Positions 7,766-16,584 of a DNA stretch of 62,568 nt are shown in pieces. The notes beneath the pieces were generated by a model. That model saw nothing but the letters and a program-made list of their open reading frames with translations. It made no database searches and was not told the origin of the DNA. The DNA is taken from the NCBI GenBank assembly GCA_034437275.1, contig DAOTUD010000133.1, positions 1-62,568 on the forward strand, written 5' to 3'. The DNA is from TC-15 sp034437275. GTDB taxonomy: Bacteria; Chloroflexota; Anaerolineae; Aggregatilineales; Aggregatilineaceae. A program made the position numbers and the translations under genes. Position 1 is the stretch's first letter. Each line of letters opens with the position of its first letter.

Positions 7766-9169
7766 ATGAACCAAAATACACGCGCAGTACGCCGCGTCCT
7801 GTGGCATATCCTGCTGTTGAATGCTGTAGTCGCGGCGGCCAAACTGGTCACCGGCATCATCACCGGCACGGTCGCAATGATCGCCGACGGGTTCCACTCC
7901 TCGATGGACGCCTCGTCGAACGTGGTGGGAATAGTCGGCACGCAGCTTGCCGCCCAGCCCCCCGACGAGGACCACCCCTATGGTCACCGCCGTTTCGAGA
8001 CGCTGGCCACGCTGGCGATTGGCGGCCTGCTGCTGGTCGCGGCGTGGGAGATTCTGCAAACGCTGATCGAGCGCCTGCTGACAGGCGGTAACCCGCACGT
8101 CACGCCGGCCAGCTTCGCGGTGATGATCAGCACCATGCTGCTCAACCTGGGCGTGACGATCTACGAGCGCCGCCAGGGGCACGCCCTGGGATCGGACATC
8201 CTGCTGGCGGACGCTTCGCACACGGCCAGCGATTTCTACGTGTCGCTGTCGGTGCTGATCAGCCTGACGGCGACCGCGCTGGGCTATGGCTGGGCTGACA
8301 TCGTGATCGCGCTGCTGATCGTGGGCGTGATCGGGCGCACCGGGCTGGGCATCATCAGCCAGACGAGCAACATCCTGGCCGATCACCAGGTGCTCGACCC
8401 CGACGCGATCAAGGCGCTGCTGGAGGATGTGCCGGGCGTGGAAGAAACGGTGCGCGTGCGCAGCCGCGGCCCGGCGGACGCGGTGCACGTCGACATCGAC
8501 ACGCGCATCAAGCCCGCCGTGACCACCGATCACGCCTACGCCATCGCCAAAACGATCAAGGCGCGCGTGCAGGAAGCCTATCCCGCAGCCCAGGAAGTCC
8601 AGGTCCACTTTGCGCCCCAACGCGAGGCCGGCACCGACTACACGCTGGAAGCGCGCGCGGTGGCGGATGCGCTGGGGCTGGGCGTGCACGAGGTCGCACC
8701 GGTGCCGATGCAAGGCGGGCTTGCGCTGGAGATGCATGTTGAGGTGCAGCCCGGCCTCACGCTGGGCGAAGCGCACCGGCAGGTCAGCGAATTTGAGCGC
8801 CGCCTCACGCAACGCATCCCCCGGCTGCGCGACGTGCTGACCCACATCGAGCCGGTCAACGCGCACGGCGCGCCGGTCACGCAGACGCAAGCGGCGCTGG
8901 CGCTGCGCGACGACGCGCTTGAGATCGCCAACCGCCTGTTCCCCGATGTCAACTGGCACCATCTCATCGTGCGGCTGGCGCTGGGCGGCTATGCGCTGAC
9001 GATGCACTGCCACCTGCCCGCCGCGACCAGCATCGAAGACGCGCACAGTCTCGCCGAGCAGGTCGAAACCGCGATCCGCACCGACCTGCCGCAGATTCAG
9101 CGCGTCACGATCCACACCGAACCCCCCGACGCCGACACCGGCATCCGCACGCCGGACACGGCGTCGTAG
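7766..9169 (+). CDS. Cation diffusion facilitator (CDF) family metal transporter
   Basis: 467 residues from ATG 7766, chosen because the open frame upstream encodes sequence unlike the family and a -10 box sits six bases before this ATG. The N-terminal ~210 residues form the six-helix membrane domain, with metal-site motifs DGFHSSMD and DASHTASDFY, HPYGHRRFE at the cytoplasmic edge and HQVLDPD after the last helix. The family exports Zn, Fe, Mn or similar divalent cations by proton antiport. It is longer than the usual ~300 residues. After the membrane part come three successive alpha/beta segments (about 214-290, 300-385 and 395-467), each resembling the CDF cytoplasmic dimerisation fold. 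The specific metal cannot be assigned. Confidence 0.88.
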   Translation: MNQNTRAVRRVLWHILLLNAVVAAAKLVTGIITGTVAMIADGFHSSMDASSNVVGIVGTQLAAQPPDEDHPYGHRRFETLATLAIGGLLLVAAWEILQTLIERLLTGGNPHVTPASFAVMISTMLLNLGVTIYERRQGHALGSDILLADASHTASDFYVSLSVLISLTATALGYGWADIVIALLIVGVIGRTGLGIISQTSNILADHQVLDPDAIKALLEDVPGVEETVRVRSRGPADAVHVDIDTRIKPAVTTDHAYAIAKTIKARVQEAYPAAQEVQVHFAPQREAGTDYTLEARAVADALGLGVHEVAPVPMQGGLALEMHVEVQPGLTLGEAHRQVSEFERRLTQRIPRLRDVLTHIEPVNAHGAPVTQTQAALALRDDALEIANRLFPDVNWHHLIVRLALGGYALTMHCHLPAATSIEDAHSLAEQVETAIRTDLPQIQRVTIHTEPPDADTGIRTPDTAS

Positions 9170-9219
9170 CGCATACCAAAACAGGAGCTGCCCCTGCTGT
9201 TCTCAACGATTGCGCGAAT

Positions 9220-11124
9220 TTATCGCTGGAAGCCGCCGCCAGGATCGCCCCACAGCCGCAGCGTGCCGTCGAAGCTGCTGGTGGCGAGCAGCGCACCGCC
9301 GGGCGACCACGCGACGCCGGTCACCGCGCCGACATGTTTGGCCAGCTTCCGCAGCTCGTCGCCGTTGGTCGCATCCCACAGGTGCAGCGTGCCGTCCAGC
9401 GTACCGGACGCGATCAACGCCCCGTCCGGGCTGTAGACCACGCTCAAAATGCCCTGCGTCTCGCCGCCGAGCGTCATCATCCGTTCACCGCTGGTCACAT
9501 CCCACACCTCGACCATGCCGCCGCTGGTCCCGGCGGCCAGCATCGCGCCGCCCGGACTGAACGCCAGCCCAAACGCGGAGCCGTCGCTTTCGAGCACGGC
9601 CAGGCTGGCCCCGTCGGGGATGTCCCACAGCCGGATCGTGCTGTCCTCGGCCCCGGCGGCGAGTGTCGCCCCGTCCGGGCTGAAGGCCACGGACTGTACG
9701 TCCGCCTCAAAGCCTTCCAGCACCAACAGGGCGTCGCCGCTGGCCACGTCCCACACGCGCACGGTGCGATCCCGGCTGCCGGACGCCAGCAGCGCCCCGT
9801 CCGGGCTAAAGGCCACGCTGGTTACGGCCTGTTCGTGCCCCTCCAGCACCGCGCCCGCTTTGCCGCTGGCCACGTCCCACAGCCGGACGGTCTTGTCGTC
9901 GCTGGCCGACGCGATGCGCGCCCCGTCCGGGCTGTAGGCCACGCCGCGCACGTGATTCGTGTGCCCGCTGAACACCGCCAGCTTTTCGCCGGACAGGACA
10001 TTACGCAGCGTGAGCGTGCCATCGGCGTTGGCGGTGACGACGGCGGCGCTGTCCGGGCTGTAGGCCACACCGGACGCCAGCGGTGAATGCGCCGCCAATA
10101 CGGTGACCGCCTCGCCGATGTCCAGGTCCCACACGCGGATCGTGTTGTCCGCGCTGCCGGAGACAAGCCGCGCGCCATCAGGGCCGAAGCTCAGGCCGCG
10201 AATGCTGTTGGCGTGGCCCTCCAGCGTGCCCAGGCTGTCGCCGGTCGTCCCGTCCCACAGCCGGATCACCCCGTCCGCGCCCGCCGAAGCCAGCGTGGCA
10301 CCGTCGGGACTGTACGCCAGGTCGCGCACCAGCCCTTCCTGCGCCTCGATCACGCGCAGGCTCTCCTGGGCGGCCACGTCCCACAGCCGCAGCGTGCCAT
10401 CCCCACCCGCCGAGGCCAGGATCGTGCCGTCCGGGTGGAAGGCGACATCGAACACGTTTTTACCGTGCCCGGTCAGGGTGGCGATGGTCTGGGCGCTGGC
10501 CGGGTCCCACAGCCGCACGCCCCCGCCGCCATCGCCGGTCGCCAGCCACGTCCCGTCGGGGCTGTAGGCCATGCTGCGCACCGACGCCATCGGCAGGAAC
10601 GACCAGGGCAGCGCGGCCCCCGTCGCCACGTCCCACAGCTTCATCGAGCCGGAACCGTCGCCGGACGCCAGCACCGCGCCGTCGGGGCGGAAGGCCATGC
10701 TCCACACGTCGCCGAAATAGCCGGTGAAGGTGTGCCGCGTCTCGCCGCTGGCCACGTCCCACACGCGCACCGACTTATCCGGGCTGCCGCTGCCGGTCGC
10801 CAGCAGCGCGCCGTCGGCGCTGAAGGTCAACGCCAGCACCGGCCCGGTGTGGCCTTCCAGCAGGCGCGGTTCCTGGTCCAGGCCAGCGGCATCGTACAGC
10901 CAGACGCCCGCCGATCCGGCCACCGCCAGCACCGATCCATCCGGTGACCAGGCCAGCGTGTTGACCGTGCCGCGCCCGTAGCGCGCCAGTTCGCCGAGCG
11001 TCCCGGCGTTGTTCGGGGTGATGGGCACATCCTCGCCATCCTGGGCGGTCACCGGGCGCGCAGCCCCGACTGCCAACACCGACAGCATAACGAAACCGAA
11101 AAAAACATGTAAAAACCGTTTCAT
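9220..11124 (-). CDS. Secreted WD40 beta-propeller protein, 14 repeats
   Basis: 634 residues; AAGGAGGG precedes the ATG, and TATAAA lies near 11153 on this strand. A signal peptide (KRFLHVFFGFVMLSVLAVGAARPVTAQ) leads into about 14 WD repeats that each carry SPDG and end LWD, VWD or a variant (GVWLYD first, LRLWG last). Fourteen fits two seven-blade propellers in one chain. No kinase or other enzymatic domain is attached, so it is probably an extracytoplasmic protein-interaction scaffold. The repeats are very similar to one another, which suggests recent internal duplication. It is divergent from the FecR paralogue at 11380. Confidence 0.85.
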   Translation of the reverse strand: MKRFLHVFFGFVMLSVLAVGAARPVTAQDGEDVPITPNNAGTLGELARYGRGTVNTLAWSPDGSVLAVAGSAGVWLYDAAGLDQEPRLLEGHTGPVLALTFSADGALLATGSGSPDKSVRVWDVASGETRHTFTGYFGDVWSMAFRPDGAVLASGDGSGSMKLWDVATGAALPWSFLPMASVRSMAYSPDGTWLATGDGGGGVRLWDPASAQTIATLTGHGKNVFDVAFHPDGTILASAGGDGTLRLWDVAAQESLRVIEAQEGLVRDLAYSPDGATLASAGADGVIRLWDGTTGDSLGTLEGHANSIRGLSFGPDGARLVSGSADNTIRVWDLDIGEAVTVLAAHSPLASGVAYSPDSAAVVTANADGTLTLRNVLSGEKLAVFSGHTNHVRGVAYSPDGARIASASDDKTVRLWDVASGKAGAVLEGHEQAVTSVAFSPDGALLASGSRDRTVRVWDVASGDALLVLEGFEADVQSVAFSPDGATLAAGAEDSTIRLWDIPDGASLAVLESDGSAFGLAFSPGGAMLAAGTSGGMVEVWDVTSGERMMTLGGETQGILSVVYSPDGALIASGTLDGTLHLWDATNGDELRKLAKHVGAVTGVAWSPGGALLATSSFDGTLRLWGDPGGGFQR

Positions 11125-11183
11125 AGTACTCCCTCCTTTAGGCTATTTATACGCCAGGTAAGCCATTTTCCAAAATCCGGCGC

Positions 11184-11213
11184 TTTACAGACTCGGCCCT
11201 GCGCACATATACT
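11184..11213 (+). promoter_or_regulatory. Sigma-70-type promoter for the second FecR gene
   Basis: TTTACA (11184-11189), an 18-base spacer and TATACT (11208-11213) match the consensus well. The predicted start near 11220 leaves a leader of about 160 bases before the ATG at 11380, long enough to carry regulation, although I recognise no riboswitch in it. Confidence 0.55.
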
Positions 11214-11379
11214 AAGTTCAGTAAGCCGGTGTATTTCAGACCGGCACACAGCACATCATTGGCATGGGGGGCTACCTATCCGGGACGTGCGACGCGGGCG
11301 GTTATCCGTCCGGCACACCGAGGAGAAAGGAGGCGGCGCACGCGCTGCGACCCCGGTCGCAGACGTGACGCCAACCAAA

Positions 11380-12819
11380 ATGAACATAAAACGGATGATT
11401 AAACTCATACTGCTGGCGATGGTCCTCATCCCGGCAGCCGCCACCCCGGTGCTGGGATCGACACCCGCCCCCAGCACCGACGCCCTGTCCCAGGCCGCGA
11501 TGGTGGCCTCGCTGGAACCGGCGCAAGGACTGGTCCAGCTTCGGCTGGCCGACGCCCCCCCGGACGAGTGGCGCACCGTCACGCGGCGCTCGCTGGTCGC
11601 GGAGGGCGATTGGATCCGCACCGGCCGCGTCGGGCTGGCGTATCTGCGCTTCTTCGAAGGCGTCGAAACCGAGATTCTGCCCAACAGCATGATCCAGGTC
11701 ACCTCGATGCAAATGGCCGATGACGGCGCGCTGGAGATCTCCTTCGACGCGCTGGTCGGCGATACCCTCAGCCGTGTGGAACAGTCGCTGGATACCACCG
11801 TGCGCTACGAACTCCACACCCCCAGCGCCGTGATCGCGGTGCGCGGCACCCTGTTCTGGACAACCGCCACCTGGCAGCGCGAGACGATCGTCAACGCGCT
11901 GGAGGGTGCGCTCGGCGTGACGGGCGTCGCGCCGGACGGCACGCCAGGCACGACGGTCCAGGTCGAAAAGAACACGACCGTCACCACTTCGCCCCAGGGC
12001 CAGCTTGGCCCACTCGGCCCGATCCAGGCCCTGCCCGGCTACCCACCGCAAGCACCGCTTGCACCGGAGACCTGCGGCAACGGCACGTGTGATCCCGGCG
12101 AGCAGAACATCTGCGCGCTGGACTGCCAGACGTTCCCGACCTGCGGGGACGGCATCTGCCAACTGGCCGGCGGCGAAGGCCCGGTCACCTGCCCCGGGGA
12201 CTGCGTGCCCGCCATGCCTGGCGCAGATGCAGCCATCCCGCCCGACAGTACATCCCCGCCCGTTTCCGGCGAACCCTGCACCGTCCAGTCCTCGCGCGCC
12301 GATGTGCGCGTCCGCGTGGGGCCAGGCTTCAACCGCGGCGTGCGAGACTATCTGCCCGCCAACCGTCCGTTTTCCGTGCTGGGCGAGGCCACCGCGAACG
12401 ACGGATCGCTGTGGTGGAGGATCGACATTCCACGCTTCCCCGAAGCATGGGTCGCCCAGTCCGACGTCCAGTCCAGCGGCAACTGCGCGCAGGTCGGGCA
12501 GGCCGAAATCCCGCCCATTGTCGCGCCACTACCGCCCACCGCCCCACCCTCTGGCCCGGACGACGATGGGGACGACTCCGGGGAGATCTACATCTCCTTC
12601 GTGGCCGACCGCTACACGATCCTGTACGGCCAGTGCGTGACCATTAGCTGGGATGTGCGCAACATCAAGGAAGTGTACTACGAAGGCGAAGGCGTCATCG
12701 GGCAGGGGTCGCGGCTGGAATGCCCCATCAGCAGCCGAATCTACACCCTGCGCGTCATCACCCAGGATGAGCAGACCACCTACCGCTACGTCGATATCAC
12801 GGTCGCCTACCCCTACTGA
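11380..12819 (+). CDS. Secreted FecR-domain protein with CGNG repeats, SH3-like and Ig-like C-terminal domains
   Basis: 479 residues from ATG 11380, where a signal peptide begins (MNIKRMIKLILLAMVLIPAAATPVLG). No strong Shine-Dalgarno site sits right before it, so an upstream start remains possible. The FecR domain (about 45-190) has RRSLVAEGDWIRTGRVGLAYLRFFEG and HTPSAVIAVRGTLFWTT. Cys modules CGNGTCDPGEQNICALDC and CGDGICQ...CPGDC follow, then an SH3-like segment (about 310-375, VRVRVGPGFNRGV) and a final beta-rich Ig-like domain (ISFVADRYTILYGQCVTISWDV). The first half is paralogous to the gene at 6363; the C-terminal halves are unrelated. Probably a cell-surface protein; function unknown. 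Confidence 0.8.
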   Translation: MNIKRMIKLILLAMVLIPAAATPVLGSTPAPSTDALSQAAMVASLEPAQGLVQLRLADAPPDEWRTVTRRSLVAEGDWIRTGRVGLAYLRFFEGVETEILPNSMIQVTSMQMADDGALEISFDALVGDTLSRVEQSLDTTVRYELHTPSAVIAVRGTLFWTTATWQRETIVNALEGALGVTGVAPDGTPGTTVQVEKNTTVTTSPQGQLGPLGPIQALPGYPPQAPLAPETCGNGTCDPGEQNICALDCQTFPTCGDGICQLAGGEGPVTCPGDCVPAMPGADAAIPPDSTSPPVSGEPCTVQSSRADVRVRVGPGFNRGVRDYLPANRPFSVLGEATANDGSLWWRIDIPRFPEAWVAQSDVQSSGNCAQVGQAEIPPIVAPLPPTAPPSGPDDDGDDSGEIYISFVADRYTILYGQCVTISWDVRNIKEVYYEGEGVIGQGSRLECPISSRIYTLRVITQDEQTTYRYVDITVAYPY

Positions 12820-12834
12820 CCCCTCGTCAACCAC

Positions 12835-12862
12835 AGGGGCAGCCGGATCATGGGCTGCCCCT
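12835..12862 (+). terminator. Strong hairpin terminator after FecR gene
   Basis: A perfect 10-bp stem (12835-12844 with 12853-12862) and 8-base loop lie 15 bases after the stop, followed by a T-rich stretch. Confidence 0.6.
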
Positions 12863-13038
12863 CATCATATTTCCCCCCCAGCTGTTCGCGCGGTGGCACC
12901 GCCCCTCGCGGCGCGCCTGTCGTACGGCTTTGGCGGAAATAGCGGGGGCCGTTTATAATGGCGCGCGGTGTGCTCATGATGTACACGCGTGTGCATCGGG
13001 CCGCCGCTGTGCCCATCCATCGAGGGAGGAACAAAGGC

Positions 13039-14118
13039 GTGACCGCTTTGCACAACCAGCACCCCTTGGACCTGTCGGTCGTGCTGCCGGTGTACAACGA
13101 GGAAGACAACGTGCTGCCCGTCCACGAGGAGCTGGCTGGGGTCCTCGACGGCCTCGATCTGCACTACGAGATCATCTATGTCGACGACGGCAGCCGCGAT
13201 TCCAGCCGGGAGAAACTCACCGCGCTGGCCGACCAGCACCCCGACACCGTGCGCGCCGTGCTGCTGCGCCGCAACTTCGGCCAGACCGCCGCCATCCAGG
13301 CCGGCATCGACCACGCCAACGGTGCGATCATCGTGCTGATGGACGCCGACCTGCAAAACGATGCGCACGATATCCCGCTGATGCTGGAGCAGATGGAAAC
13401 GGAAGGCTACGACCTGGTCAGCGGGTGGCGCAAAAACCGCCAGGACCGCGCGCTAAAACGCAAGCTGCCCTCCAAAGCGGCCAACCGGCTGATCTCGACC
13501 ATCACCCGCGTGCGCCTGCACGACTACGGCTGTACGCTCAAGACCTACCGCCGCGAGGTGCTGGACCATGTCCGGCTGTACGGCGAGATGCACCGCTTCA
13601 TCCCGGTGCTGGCCGACGCCGCCGGCGCGCGCATCGTGGAGCGCGTGGTCAACCACCGCCCGCGCATTCATGGCACATCGAAGTACGGGCTGTGGCGTAC
13701 AATCAAGGTGGTGCTGGACCTGACAACGGTTACCTTCATGACGCGCTACAACACGCGCCCGATGTACATCTTCGGGGGGCTGGGCTTTGTGTTGAGCGTG
13801 TCGAGCATGATCAGCGTGCTGGTGATGGCGCTGCATGGCTTGCTGGCGGGCAGCATCCTGTGGAACTCGCCCTGGCCGGTGCTGGCCGCGCTGTTCGGGG
13901 TGATGGCGCTGCAGTCGGTGCTGTTGGGGCTGATGATGGAAATGCAGATGCGGACGTACTACGAGTCGCAGGGGAAAGGCCCCTACGCCATCCAGCGCGT
14001 GATCAACGCCTCCCCCCACGATCCGGCAACTACCGCCCGCCAGGTCTATACGACCTCGAAGGGCGCGCCCAACACATCACACAGCGCCTCAGCCTCGGAA
14101 CGGGTCACGACGCGGTAA
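13039..14118 (+). CDS. Family 2 polyprenyl-phosphate glycosyltransferase (GtrB/ArnC/DPM1-like)
   Basis: 359 residues. GTG 13039 is chosen because GGAGGA lies 8 bases upstream and the GT-A domain starts at once (SVVLPVYNEEDNVLPVHEEL). A TATAAT box at 12954-12959 is the likely -10 element. Catalytic motifs are YVDDGSRDSS and the metal-binding LMDADLQND. RRNFGQTAAIQAGI and SGWRKNRQDR are typical of enzymes that transfer a sugar from a nucleotide donor to undecaprenyl or dolichyl phosphate. Two C-terminal membrane helices (about residues 255-330) anchor it, as in GtrB. The 3' end overlaps the next convergent gene by 73 bases. Confidence 0.88.
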   Translation: MTALHNQHPLDLSVVLPVYNEEDNVLPVHEELAGVLDGLDLHYEIIYVDDGSRDSSREKLTALADQHPDTVRAVLLRRNFGQTAAIQAGIDHANGAIIVLMDADLQNDAHDIPLMLEQMETEGYDLVSGWRKNRQDRALKRKLPSKAANRLISTITRVRLHDYGCTLKTYRREVLDHVRLYGEMHRFIPVLADAAGARIVERVVNHRPRIHGTSKYGLWRTIKVVLDLTTVTFMTRYNTRPMYIFGGLGFVLSVSSMISVLVMALHGLLAGSILWNSPWPVLAALFGVMALQSVLLGLMMEMQMRTYYESQGKGPYAIQRVINASPHDPATTARQVYTTSKGAPNTSHSASASERVTTR

Positions 14119-14615
14119 ACCGGGTGATAGGCATTGTGGTAGCACGGTGAGTGATGGACGGCGGGCCAATGCTCCTGCGTCCGGATGCGCCCAAACAGGC
14201 GTACTTCGCGCAGCGGCAGCCGTTCGCCGCCACACGCCGGGGTGCCCTTGCAGAAGTCGACGAATGCCTGCCAGCGCAGCGCCATCGTTTCGGGATCCCC
14301 CGCCACCTGTTCCGCCGAGCGCACAAACGCATCCAGCAGCGGCCCAACATTTTGCTTGTAGGCCAGATAAGGCCGCAGGTGCAGCCGCACAATCGCGCCG
14401 TCGGGGTGGATGTTCTCGACCAACGCCTGCCGCATCGATGGCTGGACCTGGCCGCTTTCCTCCTCCAGCCATTCGCGGGCCTTTTTCTTGCTGGCGATCA
14501 GGTGGCCAGGGCCAAACGTGGCCTGGTGCAGCAGCTTGTACACGTCGGCGATGCCGATCTCCGGGTAGCGCGCCAGATGGTGCTGGATCAGTTCGGTGAT
14601 GCGTTCCTCGCTCAT
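14046..14615 (-). CDS. Conserved hypothetical protein
   Basis: 189 residues; ATG 14615 follows GAGGGA. I do not recognise a family with a known function. Notable segments are IGIADVYKLLHQATFGPGHLI near the N-terminus, a histidine-rich CYHNAYHPVYRVV near the C-terminus and CKGTPACGG in between. The protein is soluble with no signal peptide. It may be translated with the acetyltransferase gene, which ends only 17 bases upstream on the same strand. Its last 24 codons overlap the GT2 gene on the other strand. Confidence 0.6.
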   Translation of the reverse strand: MSEERITELIQHHLARYPEIGIADVYKLLHQATFGPGHLIASKKKAREWLEEESGQVQPSMRQALVENIHPDGAIVRLHLRPYLAYKQNVGPLLDAFVRSAEQVAGDPETMALRWQAFVDFCKGTPACGGERLPLREVRLFGRIRTQEHWPAVHHSPCYHNAYHPVYRVVTRSEAEALCDVLGAPFEVV

Positions 14616-14632
14616 AGTCCCTCGCTTGTGTG

Positions 14633-15226
14633 CTACAGATACCCGCGCGCTTCGGCCTTCGCGCGCAACCCCAGCCGTTCGACCATCGGCGCGTAGCCCG
14701 GCCACTCCTCGCGCAGCAAGCCGTACACCAGCCAGTCATGCCATTCCCCGTTCCAGAACATCAGCGCGCGGCGGCGGCTCTCCCGCGAAAAGCCGCACTT
14801 TTCGACCTGCCGCTGGGCGCGCAGGTTGGTGTCCAACGTGTTCAGATACAGGCGGCGCAGCCCCAGCCACTCGAAGGCGTAGGCCGTAATCAGCAGCATC
14901 GCGTCGGAGCCGAACCCACCGCCCCAGTACGCCGGATCGCCGATCCCCGCGCCGACTTCCGCCTGCCGGTGGGTCGGGTCGATGTGCATCAAGCTGTACA
15001 ACCCGATCGGCACGCCGTCTTTGGTGCGCATCCCGAAGCGCACATTCTGCGCGCGTTGCCCGGGCGGTGCCTCGCGTATCCGTTCGATGTGGCGCTCCTG
15101 CATCGCCCGCGTGATCAGGGTGTCCATCGTCCACCATTCGCGCATCGGGCCGTTCATCCAACCGGGCATGTTATCTTCGAACTCTTTGCCAAACGGCACC
15201 AGGTCCAGCAAAACGCCTGCTAACAT
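14633..15226 (-). CDS. GNAT-family N-acetyltransferase (RimJ/RimL type)
   Basis: 197 residues. The GNAT core is visible: a beta-strand region ending PIGLYSLMHIDPTHRQAEVGAGIGDPAYWGGGFGSDAM, where the GGGFGSDA turn is the acetyl-CoA pyrophosphate-binding motif A, then LGLRRLYLNTLDTNLRAQRQVEKCGF (motif B), typical of RimJ/RimL enzymes. The family acetylates protein N-termini, antibiotics or small amines using acetyl-CoA; the substrate is not predictable here. Downstream on the same strand is the unknown gene at 14046. Upstream, a terminator separates it from mrp. Confidence 0.85.
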   Translation of the reverse strand: MLAGVLLDLVPFGKEFEDNMPGWMNGPMREWWTMDTLITRAMQERHIERIREAPPGQRAQNVRFGMRTKDGVPIGLYSLMHIDPTHRQAEVGAGIGDPAYWGGGFGSDAMLLITAYAFEWLGLRRLYLNTLDTNLRAQRQVEKCGFSRESRRRALMFWNGEWHDWLVYGLLREEWPGYAPMVERLGLRAKAEARGYL

Positions 15227-15259
15227 GAGTCCCCCTGCTTGCTACACATCGCTGCACAT

Positions 15260-15289
15260 AAAAAAGCCCTGGCACATCATACCAGGGCC
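15260..15289 (-). terminator. Rho-independent terminator of mrp
   Basis: On the minus strand a 7-bp stem (15282-15288 with 15266-15272) is followed by a run of T (15261-15265). It sits 25 bases past the mrp stop. Confidence 0.75.
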
Positions 15290-15313
15290 TTTGCTTCATG
15301 ACCAGTACCGGCG

Positions 15314-16375
15314 CTAATCAACAATATTCAGCGGGATGTTGCCCTGATCCGCCATCAGCGTGACACTGATGCGCGCCGCGACGGACTGCGCCAACACCTG
15401 GAACGCCTGGGCCACCTCGGAGTCCGGGTCCTCGTCCACGATGGGATGGCCGGAATCGCCGCCCTCGCGCACCGGGGCCGACAGCGGCACCTGCCCCAGG
15501 AAGGGCACGCCGCGCTGCTCGGACAACGCCTCGCCGCCGCCCGATCCGAACAGTTCGCCGGTCATGTTTTCGATCACGCCCAGGATCGGCACATTCAGCT
15601 TCTCGAACATCGCAATCCCGCGCCGCGCGTCGTCCACCGCGACGCTCTGCGGCTGCGTGACGATGATCGCGCCGGTCAGCGGCACGGACTGCGCCAGGCT
15701 GAGCTGGGCGTCGCCGGTGCCGGGCGGCAGGTCGACCACCAGGTAATCCAGCTCGCCCCATGCCACATCGGTGAGCAACTGACGGATCGCGCCGTGCAGC
15801 ATCGGGCCGCGCCAGATCATCGCCTGGTTCGGGTCGGCCAGAAAGCCCATGCTCATCACCTTCAGCCCAAATTTCTCGAACGGCACCAGCTTCTTCTCCG
15901 GCGTGATCGGCGGCTGCTGGAAAGGCAAGCCGATCATCTTCGGGATGTTCGGCCCCAGGATGTCGGCATCCATCAGGCCGACCTTCGCGCCACTTTGCGC
16001 CAGCGCCACCGCCAGGTTCACCGCGACGGTGCTCTTGCCCACGCCGCCCTTGCCGCTGCTGATGGCGATCACGCTGCGGATCGGAATCTGCAAGCGGCCC
16101 ATCACGCGGCTGTCGGCGGGCACGTTCGAGTCCCATTTGATGTCCACGTCTTTGATGCCGTCGACTTTGGTCACGGCCTCTTTGGACGTCTGGTACATCA
16201 CGTCTTTCAGCGGGCAGGCCGGCGTGGTAAGCATGATGGTAAAGTGCGCCACACCATCGCCGGTAATTTCCAGATCGCGCACCATATTTAACGAGACCAG
16301 ATCGCGCCCCAGTTCCGGCTCAATGACCGTTCCCAGCGCCGCCATCACGTCTTCGTGGAGTTTTGTATCACTCAC
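15314..16375 (-). CDS. mrp: Mrp/ApbC-type P-loop ATPase, Fe-S carrier family
   Basis: 353 residues. An N-terminal MIP18/DUF59 domain (about 5-85, with LTTPACPLKD) precedes the MinD-like ATPase with the deviant Walker A GKGGVGKS (108-115), LMDADILGPNIPKM and the DLPPGTGDAQL switch region. The family binds and transfers Fe-S clusters in an ATP-dependent way. In many members a CxxC near the C-terminus carries the bridging cluster. Here the segment reads VIENMTGELFGSGGGE, with no CxxC between ENM and FG, so cluster handling may differ or rely on the N-terminal Cys of PACP. It stands alone with its own terminator. Confidence 0.9.
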   Translation of the reverse strand: MSDTKLHEDVMAALGTVIEPELGRDLVSLNMVRDLEITGDGVAHFTIMLTTPACPLKDVMYQTSKEAVTKVDGIKDVDIKWDSNVPADSRVMGRLQIPIRSVIAISSGKGGVGKSTVAVNLAVALAQSGAKVGLMDADILGPNIPKMIGLPFQQPPITPEKKLVPFEKFGLKVMSMGFLADPNQAMIWRGPMLHGAIRQLLTDVAWGELDYLVVDLPPGTGDAQLSLAQSVPLTGAIIVTQPQSVAVDDARRGIAMFEKLNVPILGVIENMTGELFGSGGGEALSEQRGVPFLGQVPLSAPVREGGDSGHPIVDEDPDSEVAQAFQVLAQSVAARISVTLMADQGNIPLNIVD

Positions 16376-16544
16376 GTAAACACCTCACTATTGTGTATCA
16401 TCAAATCGCATCCACCAGATTATAACGCAAATCTGCCCGCAGCCTACAGCATTTCAAACCTAAACAAACGATAAGGCCTATGCTAATATAGCATTCAAAT
16501 CGAAATCAAATCTTGCGCCGCTTTCGCCGTTTTTCGGCATAAGG

Positions 16545-16550
16545 TACAAT
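16545..16550 (+). promoter_or_regulatory. -10 element upstream of the receiver-histidine kinase gene
   Basis: TACAAT lies 34 bases before the ATG. The 209-base gap to mrp is AT-richer than the genes around it. I see no convincing -35 box. Confidence 0.35.
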
Positions 16551-16584
16551 CAGCCTACGTCCGTTTACAAAGGTTCCAAAGATA

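Noticed and set aside
11220..11379. Riboswitch in the long leader of the second FecR gene
   Set aside because: No conserved aptamer core or switch-like terminator could be identified by eye.
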